Assembly: GCA_947498065.1 (NCBI GenBank)
Contig: CANMIS010000004.1
Span: 1 to 64,000 of the forward strand
Length of the DNA stretch: 64,000 bases
Direction: 5' to 3'
DNA from: an uncultured Erythrobacter sp.
GTDB taxonomy: Bacteria > Pseudomonadota > Alphaproteobacteria > Sphingomonadales > Sphingomonadaceae
Shown: piece after piece, positions 48,350 through 57,533 of the stretch
How positions within the stretch are numbered: the first letter of the stretch is position 1
Layout: the number at the start of each line of letters is the position of its first letter
Position numbers and translations under genes: made by a program
The notes under the pieces: generated by a model
Seen by the model: the letters and a program-made list of their open reading frames with translations, nothing else
Told to the model about the DNA's origin: nothing
The model's database searches: none

Positions 48350-50746
48350 TCAGAACTCCGCGCTAAAGCTCACAACCGCGCCTGCATCGTCGCGCGACGC
48401 CGCGAAGTGTCCTGGATCGCGGCGATAAAACAGGCTCGCGGACGCGTATCCGAACATGAAAGGCCCTTGCCAAGCAAGCTCGCCCATCACTTCGCGCCCT
48501 TCCGGAGAAAGCGAGAGCCGCTGCGTTCCAAAGATCGCGCTCTCAGTCGCATAGTCATAGGCCACCGGCAGATCGAGGTTCAGCCCGCCGCCGCTCACCC
48601 GTAAAGGCTGGCTAAAGCGAATGCCAAGACTGTCGCTGTTGGTGAGCACGCCGTAGCGCGTCACATCAAAGGACCAAGCCTCGCTCAGCAATTGTGAGCC
48701 ATCGCCAAGGAGTGATCCACCGCGCGGGCGGGTGATGCCCTGGCGGTAAGCTCCGCCCACTCGCCAACCGCGAGCAAATTCATGACCCAATTCGGCGTCC
48801 AGAAACATCGTGTCCGCCCCGCCAATGCCAAGTGCATCGTGGAAATGCGCCCCCAGCAGCGTGTCCGTTTCCTGCATCCATGTGAGCGAGACAATCGCGT
48901 CCACACCCGCGATGGAGCGATCCGCAGCAAGGCCAAAGCTTTGCGTGGGTCGCTCTTCACGCACGCCGGTCAAAACATCTTCCGCCTGTCTGTCCGCGCC
49001 CAGCAGAACATCGCCGCGGTCAGCTGACACCGTCAATCCCCAAGGGCCAAGCTGGTGGCGCGCAGCCAGCGAAAACTCACTGCTCTGGAAAAACCCATCA
49101 TCACCGCTCGCTTGCGGCGCAATGCGGAATGCTGGCCGCTCCGTGCCTTGCATCTGCGCGACTAGGCCACCTGCGCCTTGGGAGAGCGCAAAGCCTAGCT
49201 GGAGATCAGGCGCGATCTTGGCCGCGACGCGCGCTGCCAGAACCCGCGCGCCTTGCGCCTCCTCTGGGGTTAGCTGCAATTGCTGAGCCCACGCCAGCTC
49301 GCCAGTGCGAGCCGTATCTCCGACGGTGAAAGCCATAGACAGCGCGCCCGTCGTTCCACCCTTGCTGATACCATTGCGTTCCACCACACCGCGAAGCCGC
49401 TGAACCTGCGCAGAATTGCGTGTGCGTGTGCCCAGATCATAGGTGTAGGCCCGGTCATAGCTGTCGGTGACCACTGCCGTTAGGCTGGTGCCGTTCAAAG
49501 CATCGCCCATCGCCGCCGACCCAATCACGACATCATCAGCCAGAGCCAGCCTCGTCTGGGTTCCGCCAAGTGTCGTGGTGCCCGCAGGCGCAAACGCCGC
49601 CTGAATATCGAGGATACCCGAGCCGAAGACAGCATCAAGGCCAGTCGCGCCAGCATCGCGCGCGCTGTCGAGCAGGATCTGCACAATCTCCTGGCCGGTT
49701 AAGTTCGGAAAGGCCTGCGCCAGCAAAGCCACCGCACCCGACACTTGAGGTGCGGCAAAGCTGGTGCCGGAAAACAATGTGACGAAATCGTCGCCATTGA
49801 TGTTTTCAACGAACAGCTCGCCATTGTCATAGACGCAGCAAATGGTCTCACCGCGCGCATTGATATAGGAGCTGGCAAAGTCACCAGCCCGATTTGAGAA
49901 ATCGGAAATTGCACCGTTTTCGTCGACCGAACCGACGATAATCACGTTGCCATTGCCTGCCTGCTGAAGGCTGGCGGCAAAGGGATCAGGTTGGTCTGGA
50001 TCAATGTCTGGATCAGAGCCATCACCAGCATTTCCAGCCGAAACCACAATGATAACACCGGCGGTCGCGGCGCGATTAACAGCGTTCAGAACCCGGCTAC
50101 TGGCTCCTCCGCCGCCCAAGCTGATATTGACAACAGCAGCGCCCGAATTGACCGCCAAATCAATACCATCAGCGATCGCGGAATCGTTAAACAGACATCC
50201 AAGCGATGAGTCCTGCGGGGTATCCGTGCCACAGGAATTGATAGAATCAGCCCGCACGGCGAGCACGTCTGCGTCAAACGCGATTCCCAGCACACCGATC
50301 CCGTCGCGCCCTCCCGCGGCAACCAAAGCCACGTTTGTGCCGTGATCATCTTCTGGATCGACGCCGCGATTGCCAACCACATCCGCAGAATTGGCGTTCA
50401 CTCGGCCAGCAAATTCAGGACTGTCTGTGTCCAGACCCGTGTCGATCACCGCAATGATCTCCCCGGCCCCGGTGAACCCCTGCTCCCAAGCTGAGACAGC
50501 GCCATGAAACTCAGGCCCGTCCGAACGGCGGAATTCTGCCGTGTTAAAATTGGTCGTGGGTGGAGGCGGCGGCGGTGGGGGCGGAGGAGGAGGTGGTGGC
50601 GGCGGGGGAGGAGGTGGCGGCGCAGAAATTGGCCCGCCTCCACCGGCACCGCCTGGGCTCCCGCCGCACGCACTAAGCGCTGCGCAAGCGGTCGCGGCGA
50701 CAACAATTTTCCAGTTGACCGGGCAATTGGGCTTCTTATTCATCAA
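48350..50746 (-). CDS. S8 (subtilisin-like) serine protease autotransporter with poly-Pro linker
   Basis: Lipobox LSAC; poly-P; IAVIDTGLDTDS, DDHGTNVA, GTSFAAPQVSGAVALL; C-terminal barrel-like ...FSAEF. Confidence 0.92.
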   Translation of the reverse strand: MMNKKPNCPVNWKIVVAATACAALSACGGSPGGAGGGGPISAPPPPPPPPPPPPPPPPPPPPPTTNFNTAEFRRSDGPEFHGAVSAWEQGFTGAGEIIAVIDTGLDTDSPEFAGRVNANSADVVGNRGVDPEDDHGTNVALVAAGGRDGIGVLGIAFDADVLAVRADSINSCGTDTPQDSSLGCLFNDSAIADGIDLAVNSGAAVVNISLGGGGASSRVLNAVNRAATAGVIIVVSAGNAGDGSDPDIDPDQPDPFAASLQQAGNGNVIIVGSVDENGAISDFSNRAGDFASSYINARGETICCVYDNGELFVENINGDDFVTLFSGTSFAAPQVSGAVALLAQAFPNLTGQEIVQILLDSARDAGATGLDAVFGSGILDIQAAFAPAGTTTLGGTQTRLALADDVVIGSAAMGDALNGTSLTAVVTDSYDRAYTYDLGTRTRNSAQVQRLRGVVERNGISKGGTTGALSMAFTVGDTARTGELAWAQQLQLTPEEAQGARVLAARVAAKIAPDLQLGFALSQGAGGLVAQMQGTERPAFRIAPQASGDDGFFQSSEFSLAARHQLGPWGLTVSADRGDVLLGADRQAEDVLTGVREERPTQSFGLAADRSIAGVDAIVSLTWMQETDTLLGAHFHDALGIGGADTMFLDAELGHEFARGWRVGGAYRQGITRPRGGSLLGDGSQLLSEAWSFDVTRYGVLTNSDSLGIRFSQPLRVSGGGLNLDLPVAYDYATESAIFGTQRLSLSPEGREVMGELAWQGPFMFGYASASLFYRRDPGHFAASRDDAGAVVSFSAEF

Positions 50747-50970
50747 GACCGTCCTTCGTGTGCCCCTCTAAGGACAAAGCTTAAGTCCAAGGTTAATAAC
50801 AACGCAAGCCGTTTGCTTCGGCAAACGCCGAATTGCGCCAGCAATGCTGTGAGCTCTTGTGACTATGATCCGAGCGGGCTAGCAGCACACCAACTTTGCA
50901 AAAACGAGAGGGCATTGCGGCGAATTTTCCGGCCGAAGGCAAATTCAAGAGCAGTCATTTTGGAGAAAAC

Positions 50971-51807
50971 ATGTCTGAAGAGTTGATCACCCAAATCGAA
51001 GCTGCATGGGAAGCGCGCGCCGACATCACTCCGGGTAGCGATGTGCGTCACGCAGTGAATGATGCTCTGACTTTGCTCGACAGCGGCCAAGCGCGGGTGG
51101 CGGAGCCTGATGGCAATGGTGGGTGGCGCGTCAACCAATGGTTGAAGAAAGCGGTGTTGCTCTCTTTCCGCCTCAGCGACAATCACGTGATGGAAGGGGC
51201 CTCCGCGGGCGAGGCCGCCTATGACAAGGTCCCCACCAAGTTTGCTGGTTGGGGGGAAAGCCGCTTCAATGATGCAGGTTTCCGCGTAGTCCCGGGCGCA
51301 ATCGTTCGCCGCGGCAGCCATATTGGCAAAGGCGTTGTCCTGATGCCGAGCTTTGTGAACATCGGCGCATTTGTTGATGAAGGCACCATGATCGACACTT
51401 GGGCAACCGTCGGATCTTGCGCGCAAATTGGCAAGAATGTGCATATTTCAGGCGGCGCTGGCATTGGCGGCGTGCTGGAGCCTTTGCAGGCGGAACCTGT
51501 GATCATTGGCGACGGCGCTTTCATTGGCGCGCGCAGTGAAGTGGCAGAGGGCGTGCGCGTTGGCGAAGGCGCTGTTCTATCAATGGGCGTCTACCTCGGC
51601 GCATCGACCAAGATCGTCGACCGCGCCACGGGCGAGGTCCACCGCGGCGAAGTTCCGCCCTATGCAGTGGTCGTGCCTGGCGCACTGCCGGGCAAGCCCT
51701 TGGCTGATGGCAGCCCCGGTCCGTCGCTTTACTGCGCGGTGATTGTGAAGACTGTGGATGCGCAAACACGATCCAAAACAGGCATTAACGAGCTGCTGCG
51801 CGATTAA
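50971..51807 (+). CDS. dapD: 2,3,4,5-tetrahydropyridine-2,6-dicarboxylate N-succinyltransferase
   Basis: [47 protein letters not shown]. Confidence 0.97.
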   Translation: MSEELITQIEAAWEARADITPGSDVRHAVNDALTLLDSGQARVAEPDGNGGWRVNQWLKKAVLLSFRLSDNHVMEGASAGEAAYDKVPTKFAGWGESRFNDAGFRVVPGAIVRRGSHIGKGVVLMPSFVNIGAFVDEGTMIDTWATVGSCAQIGKNVHISGGAGIGGVLEPLQAEPVIIGDGAFIGARSEVAEGVRVGEGAVLSMGVYLGASTKIVDRATGEVHRGEVPPYAVVVPGALPGKPLADGSPGPSLYCAVIVKTVDAQTRSKTGINELLRD

Positions 51808-51836
51808 ATTGGTGCGTAAGGCGCACCACTAAGTTT

Positions 51837-51861
51837 GGAACAATTGGCGGCAGCTGCCGTT
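51837..51861 (+). promoter_or_regulatory. Candidate EcfG promoter
   Basis: GGAAC-N16-CGTT, upstream of small membrane protein. Confidence 0.65.
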
Positions 51862-51906
51862 AAGCGAAGTGACGTCGAGATTTATTGGAAATTTACGGAG
51901 GGCTTT

Positions 51907-52059
51907 ATGCATAAAGAAGGCGACGAAATTCACATCGAAGATGATGATGCTACAGCTGCGGTGAAAACTGGCGCGATGCGCTGGGTACTTGGCATCAGCC
52001 TAGCCGCAGCGGTCATTGCCATGACCCTCGTCTGGGTTATTCCGGCGATCTACGGCTAA
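51907..52059 (+). CDS. Small single-pass membrane protein
   Basis: MHKEGDEIHIEDDDATAAVKTGAMRWVLGISLAAAVIAMTLVWVIPAIYG. Confidence 0.7.
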   Translation: MHKEGDEIHIEDDDATAAVKTGAMRWVLGISLAAAVIAMTLVWVIPAIYG

Positions 52060-52148
52060 GGGCCAAAACCCGCTTCACGAGAATGGTTGGCTGGAACGCT
52101 TGAGGGATTTGCGAATTGTATTCTTAGGTACAAACTGAGGATACAAAG

Positions 52149-52379
52149 ATGAGCAATTCCAACAGCTTCCAGACCAATCAATATGTCAAATGGAATTGGG
52201 GCAACGGCGAAGCCGAAGGCCAAATCCAAGAGCGTTTTGAACGCGAGGTCTCTCGCACTTTAAAAGGGACCGAAGTGACCCGCGACGGCAGCGCGGACAA
52301 CCCTGCCTATCTGATCAAACAGGATGATGGCGCAGAAGTGCTCAAGCTCGGATCAGAGCTGGAAGCGCAAGGCAGCTAA
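52149..52379 (+). CDS. DUF2945 (TUDOR-like) protein
   Basis: YVKWNWGNGEAEGQI...EVTRDGSADNPAYLIKQDDGAEVLKLGSEL. Confidence 0.8.
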   Translation: MSNSNSFQTNQYVKWNWGNGEAEGQIQERFEREVSRTLKGTEVTRDGSADNPAYLIKQDDGAEVLKLGSELEAQGS

Positions 52380-52383
52380 GCCC

Positions 52384-52575
52384 ATGGCCAAAGCGAAAAG
52401 CAAAGCGCAGCAACAGGCTGCGGGTGCGGCCCTTTCGGCAAAACGCGGCGAGACGGATAAATCCGATCTCCAAGGCGCATCGGTCGAAATGTACGAAACG
52501 ATGAGCGAGGCGGAGCTTGAGGACATGGCCTCTACCCCGCGCGATGATTTACCCGAAACGGCGGACGAAGATTAA
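52384..52575 (+). CDS. DUF3008-like small protein
   Basis: SKAQQQAAGAALSAKRGETDKSDLQGASVEMYETMSEAELEDMAS. Confidence 0.75.
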   Translation: MAKAKSKAQQQAAGAALSAKRGETDKSDLQGASVEMYETMSEAELEDMASTPRDDLPETADED

Positions 52576-53873
52576 TCCTCGCTAGCCGCTGTCTCGGGGA
52601 TCAGCGTCTCAATTGGCGCCATCCCTGACACGCTGCTCGAATAGCGCTCAGCCGCACGCAGAACGCGCATCGCATTGAGGCTTGAGATCAGCTCGAGCTC
52701 GGTTTGCGAATAGCCGCGCCGGGCAAGCTCGGTGAAGAGCGCAGGGTACCCTGCGCTGTCTTCCATGCCGATCGGCCCGGTTGGCATTCCGTCGAAATCC
52801 GCCCCTATTCCAATATACTCAACGCCTGCGACAGAACGGATGTGATCGATATGATCGGCCATCTGGCTCACTGGGGTCTGAGGCTCTGGATTGGCCGCCA
52901 CCCACTCTTCCATGGCCGCCTCAACAATGCTCGGCTGTCCTTGGTAGAGCGATTCCTGCCGCGCCAATTCCGCTGCGCGCTGGCTGAACCACTGGCGGCG
53001 TTCTTCATTGAGGAAGCCGGGCAAGCCCACGACCATCACAATACCGCCATTTTGAGGCAATCTTTCGAGCACAGAATCGGGCACATTGCGCGCATGGCCA
53101 TTGATAGCGCGCGCGCCAGAGTGGCTGAAGATCACGGGCGCGCGAGTCGTGTCGAGCGCATCCATCATGGTGTCTTCGCTGACGTGGCTGAGGTCGACCA
53201 GCATCCCAATGCGGTTCATCTCGCGGATCAAGTCTTTGCCGAATTCGGTCAAGCCGCCATGTTCTGGCGTGTCAGTCGCGCTGTCGGCCCACGGCGTGTT
53301 CCTGGAGTGAGTGATCGTCATGTAGCGCGCGCCCAGCGCGTACATTTGCCGCAAGACTGCGAGGCTGGAGCCGATTGAGTGGCCGCCTTCCATTCCCAGG
53401 AACGAGGCAATGCGCCCCTCTGCCATGGCGCTTTCCGCCTGATCAGCGGTCAGCGTCAGCTGCAATTGCTCTGGATAGCGCGCGATCAGACGCTTCATGA
53501 CGTCGATCTGCTCCATCGTCATCTGCACGGCTTCCGGCTCGCTGATATTGGTCGGGACATAGACCGACCAATATTGCGCGCCGACCTTACCCTGCGCCAG
53601 ACGCGTCAGGTCAGAATGCATCGCCCGGCCCTGAGGATGGGTAGCGCCTGTGCCGGTCGTATCCACAAAGTCGAAATCATTGATCTGATTGTCGAACCGC
53701 GAGCGCAGCTGAATCGGCACATCATTGTGACCATCAAACACTGGCGCGGCCTCAAGCGCGGCCGCAGCAAGCGCCTCTGCGGGATCTGGCGCGGCTGCTT
53801 CGCCGCCTGCCTCTTGTGCAGCAAGCGGTAAGGTCAGCAGGGAAGCGGCGAGCAAAGCGGCGGCATATTTCAT
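52572..53873 (-). CDS. Membrane dipeptidase (peptidase M19)
   Basis: FDGHNDVPIQLR; SLAVLRQMYALGARYMTITHSRNTPWADS; VDLSHVSEDTMMDAL. Confidence 0.94.
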   Translation of the reverse strand: MKYAAALLAASLLTLPLAAQEAGGEAAAPDPAEALAAAALEAAPVFDGHNDVPIQLRSRFDNQINDFDFVDTTGTGATHPQGRAMHSDLTRLAQGKVGAQYWSVYVPTNISEPEAVQMTMEQIDVMKRLIARYPEQLQLTLTADQAESAMAEGRIASFLGMEGGHSIGSSLAVLRQMYALGARYMTITHSRNTPWADSATDTPEHGGLTEFGKDLIREMNRIGMLVDLSHVSEDTMMDALDTTRAPVIFSHSGARAINGHARNVPDSVLERLPQNGGIVMVVGLPGFLNEERRQWFSQRAAELARQESLYQGQPSIVEAAMEEWVAANPEPQTPVSQMADHIDHIRSVAGVEYIGIGADFDGMPTGPIGMEDSAGYPALFTELARRGYSQTELELISSLNAMRVLRAAERYSSSVSGMAPIETLIPETAASED

Positions 53874-54063
53874 GGCAAAAACAGCTCCTAAGCATGGTCC
53901 AGATCGGCTAGGCCTTGTCTTAGCAAGCAGTAGGGCGAAGGGAAGCAGCTTTCTGCATAGCGGCGGGGAATGACCAATCAACAATTCAATTGAGCAACGC
54001 CAAGGCGAAACCATCGCTGCGGGCCAGTGAGAAAGCAGCGTAAAGCGTTGGACCCGTGCGGTC

Positions 54064-54441
54064 TTGCGGGTGATCTTGGCCGCGTTTTACGGCTATGCTG
54101 GCTATGCGCATATCGCCACGCCGGGGCCGTTTTTGGCAATCGTGCCAAGCTTCGTGCCGGCACCAGAAGCAGTCGTCTATTGGACCGGAATTGCCGAAAT
54201 TGCCGGTGCAATCGCCTTGCTTCAGCCCATTTCCAAGCCCTTAAGGCAGGCGGGCGGCATCGGCCTTGCTCTTTATGCGCTGTGTGTATGGCCCGCCAAT
54301 ATCAATCATTTTGCCATGGACATGGCTAGCTCCGATGGCGGTCTCGGGCTTGGCTATCATATTCCCCGAATGATCGCGCAACCGATATTGATCTGGTTGG
54401 CGCTGTTCGCTGGGGAAGTGGGCTGGCGACGCCGCACATAA
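54064..54441 (+). CDS. DoxX-like membrane protein
   Basis: FYGYAGYAHIATPGPFLAIVPSFVP...WTGIAEIAGAIAL. Confidence 0.7.
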   Translation: MRVILAAFYGYAGYAHIATPGPFLAIVPSFVPAPEAVVYWTGIAEIAGAIALLQPISKPLRQAGGIGLALYALCVWPANINHFAMDMASSDGGLGLGYHIPRMIAQPILIWLALFAGEVGWRRRT

Positions 54442-54470
54442 TATGCGCGCAGCGCCGCCAGCGGTCACTC

Positions 54471-54722
54471 TTAGGTGAGGTGCTTAGACACCGCAGCCGT
54501 CATTTTGAACATTGAGATCTGATCTTTACCGATCACAGCGCTGAGCTTGCCATCAGGATTGATCTGACGCTTGTCTTTGCTGTCTTGCAGGCTGTTGCCC
54601 TTAATGTACTCCCAAATCTTCGACGTCACTTGTGCGCGCGTCATCGGGCCTTTGCCGATGACAGCTTCAAGTTCAGACGAAAGCTGCACCGGTTTCTGCA
54701 GTGCGTTAGTCTTTCCAGCCAT
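54471..54722 (-). CDS. SWIB/MDM2 domain protein
   Basis: MTRAQVTSKIWEYIKGNSLQDSKDKRQINPDGKL. Confidence 0.92.
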   Translation of the reverse strand: MAGKTNALQKPVQLSSELEAVIGKGPMTRAQVTSKIWEYIKGNSLQDSKDKRQINPDGKLSAVIGKDQISMFKMTAAVSKHLT

Positions 54723-54779
54723 GATCCTCTCCTTCTCAGTGGTGGCAGGTTTCAAAAAATCAAAGTCACGTATTCAACT

Positions 54780-55370
54780 TCAAATATCGTCTTCGGCCCA
54801 GTCGCCTTCATCCTCAGCGGCAGAACCAGTAAATGGGGCGACCAACAATGCGCTGGCGACTATCGACCCTTCTAATGTCGCCAACAAATCTGCGCGGGTC
54901 GCCCCGGGCATCAAAGTCAGCGGCAATTCCGTTGCAAACAATTGGAATACATATTGCCGCGTCTCGCCCTCCGGCGGACTAGGCAGCAGCCATTCCGAAT
55001 TGCCTTTTGAATTCTTTCCAGCTCGCGGCGGCGTCTCGCCTTCCAGCAGCATGCCCTTTTGGCCCTTCAGCCCCCAGACCAGCCAATGGCAGTCCGGCTC
55101 ATCCCCGGTACTGGTCGCGTCTTCCGCAATCAGGACCAATTCCTGCGTGCCAGGAGGCGGTGCATTCCATTCAAGGGGCGGCGCGACGGCGTCCTCTTCT
55201 TCAGCGCTGAAGCACGGATCAAGCTCTTCGCCAGGACCAAATGCCGGGCTGGTCAATTTGAAACCGCCGCGGGCAAAATTGCGTTCGTTGCCCAATTGCG
55301 CAATCGCCAAGCCCGCATGCTGCGCGGACGCAGGCAGTGCAGTTCTGAGCCAATCAGGCAAACCAGTCAT
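54780..55370 (-). CDS. YbhB/YbcL (PEBP/Raf kinase inhibitor-like) family protein
   Basis: ELVLIAEDATSTGDEPDCHWLVWGL; YVFQLFATE. Confidence 0.85.
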   Translation of the reverse strand: MTGLPDWLRTALPASAQHAGLAIAQLGNERNFARGGFKLTSPAFGPGEELDPCFSAEEEDAVAPPLEWNAPPPGTQELVLIAEDATSTGDEPDCHWLVWGLKGQKGMLLEGETPPRAGKNSKGNSEWLLPSPPEGETRQYVFQLFATELPLTLMPGATRADLLATLEGSIVASALLVAPFTGSAAEDEGDWAEDDI

Positions 55371-55659
55371 CGAAGCAATTCCCTCCTAAATCTCTATGCA
55401 AACTAGGCGCATCGGATCGCCAAGACGAGAGTTTTAGCTGAGCTTTGCCCCGGTTTCTGAGGAAAACTCATCCAAATTTGTGAAAAGTTGTATCCAAATG
55501 GCAGAATTCTCGCCTTTCGTAGATGCACATTGCGAGCAGGCGTGCCTGACATTCGCTCATTAACAGCACAGTAATCTTGCTCACTAGGGGTTCATCAGCC
55601 ATGCTGATTGTATAGAAAACACCCATCAAAGACGCTTTTGTAAGTCGGAGTCGCACCGC

Positions 55660-57114
55660 ATGACCATTGGTCGCATTACCCTTTCTACCCTCCTCGCAAT
55701 CTCATTGGCCGCTTGCGGCGGCGGAGGCGGCTCTGGCCAAACCGCTGGCGGCGGCACCGCAGGTGGCGGCACTGGAGGCGGAACCGGCGGTGGTGGTGGT
55801 GGAGGCACCGCTGGATGCACGCTCGCTGATCAGCAAGATTTCGCCAAAGACGTGATCGACGAATGGTACTTGTTCCCGAATCTTGTCGACAACACGGTTG
55901 TGGCCAGCAACTTTACCGACCTTCAAGGTTATCTGGATGCATTGGTTGCCCCTGCCCGGGCGCAGCAGCGTGACCGCGGCTTTACCTTCGCAACATCCAT
56001 CGCCGAAGAGAATGCACTGATTAACTCTGGCTCCAATGCTGGTTTTGGAATCAGGCTCGCCTATGACACAGTCAATAATCGTGTGTTCGTACTTGAAGCC
56101 TTTGAGAATGCGCCCGGATTTGATGCTGGGATCGATCGCGGCACCGAATTGCTGGCGATTGGCACCAGCAGCGGCAATTTGCAGAACGTCTCTTCACTAA
56201 TGTCATCGGGCGGGCCGCAAGCAGTGATCGATGCGCTTGGCCCATCGACCGCTGGCACGGCCCGAGTGATACAGTTCCGCACGGCGACCAACACAACCAG
56301 CGAATCGAGCATTACGAAAGCTGATTTCGCGCTTGATCCAGTGTCTGATCGATACGGCGCGTTGATCCTCGATGATGCTGGTAAGAAGGTTGGCTATCTC
56401 AACCTGCGCACCTTTATTGTTGCCAGTGCTTCTGACGAGCTGCGCGATGCCTTTGCTCTGTTCCAGAGCGAAGGTGTGACCGAACTCATCATCGACTTCC
56501 GCTATAATGGCGGCGGTCTGGTCGATGTCGCGGATTTGCTCGGCGACCTTCTGGGTCAAGGACGCACCGGTCAGGTTTTCAGCGAGACCGTTCTTCGGCC
56601 GTCAAAATCCGCTGAGAATTCGACCGAACTGTTCCAAACAGAAGCGAATGCGATCCAGCCAACCAAGATCGCCTTCATCGGCCGCAGAAGTACTGCCTCT
56701 GCCAGCGAGCTCGTGATCAATTCGATGATCCCCTATTTGGGCAACAATCTGGCACTGGTCGGGGATGACACCTCGGGCAAGCCAGTGGGTCAGTTTGGCT
56801 TTGACCTCGCAGCCTGCGACCTCAGGGTTCGCGCCGTGACGTTCCAGACCAACAATGCCGATGGGAATGGCGAATATTTCACTGGGCTCGCCAGCGAGGT
56901 TCCCAACACTTGCCGAGCGGACGATGACATCTTCACGCCATTCGGCGACCCCAACGAGGCCTCTATCGCGGCGGCTCTGGATTTTCTGGGCGGGCGCACC
57001 TGCACCGCCATCGGCGCAGCCGGTATCCAGCAAGCGCAGGGCTCTGGGCGGCAAACGATGCTGCAACCAAGTCGACCGAATGCGGCGCAATACGAGATCC
57101 CAGGGCTGTTTTAA
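55660..57114 (+). CDS. S41 family C-terminal processing peptidase, lipoprotein with poly-Gly linker
   Basis: Lipobox LAAC; Gly-rich stretch; DFRYNGGG; IGRRSTASASELVINSM. Confidence 0.9.
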   Translation: MTIGRITLSTLLAISLAACGGGGGSGQTAGGGTAGGGTGGGTGGGGGGGTAGCTLADQQDFAKDVIDEWYLFPNLVDNTVVASNFTDLQGYLDALVAPARAQQRDRGFTFATSIAEENALINSGSNAGFGIRLAYDTVNNRVFVLEAFENAPGFDAGIDRGTELLAIGTSSGNLQNVSSLMSSGGPQAVIDALGPSTAGTARVIQFRTATNTTSESSITKADFALDPVSDRYGALILDDAGKKVGYLNLRTFIVASASDELRDAFALFQSEGVTELIIDFRYNGGGLVDVADLLGDLLGQGRTGQVFSETVLRPSKSAENSTELFQTEANAIQPTKIAFIGRRSTASASELVINSMIPYLGNNLALVGDDTSGKPVGQFGFDLAACDLRVRAVTFQTNNADGNGEYFTGLASEVPNTCRADDDIFTPFGDPNEASIAAALDFLGGRTCTAIGAAGIQQAQGSGRQTMLQPSRPNAAQYEIPGLF

Positions 57115-57134
57115 GGCAAGCGGGCCCGAAAGAC

Positions 57135-57533
57135 TTACTCTGCGGTGACGTGAACGGACCTGGCGTCCGCGCCTTGTGAATGCGCAATCGCGGCCGCGAT
57201 AACCTTGTCGGCTGAGGCTGGTTTCGCAATCAGCTGCGCGTCTAATTCGCGGATGCGTTCATTATGGCGATCGAGATCGCCCGAGTGCAGGATGTAAGGT
57301 ATTTCCAGACGCTCAAGCTCATGCGCAACTGGGAAGCATGTCAGCCCATTGCCAAGCGAGACGTCCAATATTGCCAAATCAATTTTGCGCCCGAGGGATT
57401 GAATATGCCGGTGTGCGGCATCGCAATTTGTCGCGGTCAGAACTTCACAGCCGAGATCCTCGGCGGCAAACTCCATATCCATCAGGATCAGAGGTTCATC
57501 TTCGAGCAGTAATATAGTGTAGCTCTTAGCCAT
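57135..57533 (-). CDS. Single-domain response regulator
   Basis: LLEDEPLILMD...LAILDVSLGNG...AKPAS; ATGA overlap with the histidine kinase. Confidence 0.9.
   Translation of the reverse strand: MAKSYTILLLEDEPLILMDMEFAAEDLGCEVLTATNCDAAHRHIQSLGRKIDLAILDVSLGNGLTCFPVAHELERLEIPYILHSGDLDRHNERIRELDAQLIAKPASADKVIAAAIAHSQGADARSVHVTAE

Noticed and set aside
50541-50771. Forward 76-aa poly-Gly ORF
   Set aside because: Antisense of the poly-Pro linker of the S8 protease; composition artefact.
52093-52120. GGAACGCTTGAGGGATTTGCGAATTG before the DUF2945 gene as a second EcfG promoter
   Set aside because: The -35-like GGAAC is present but no CGTT/GTT at N16-17 spacing; the clean promoter is at 51837.
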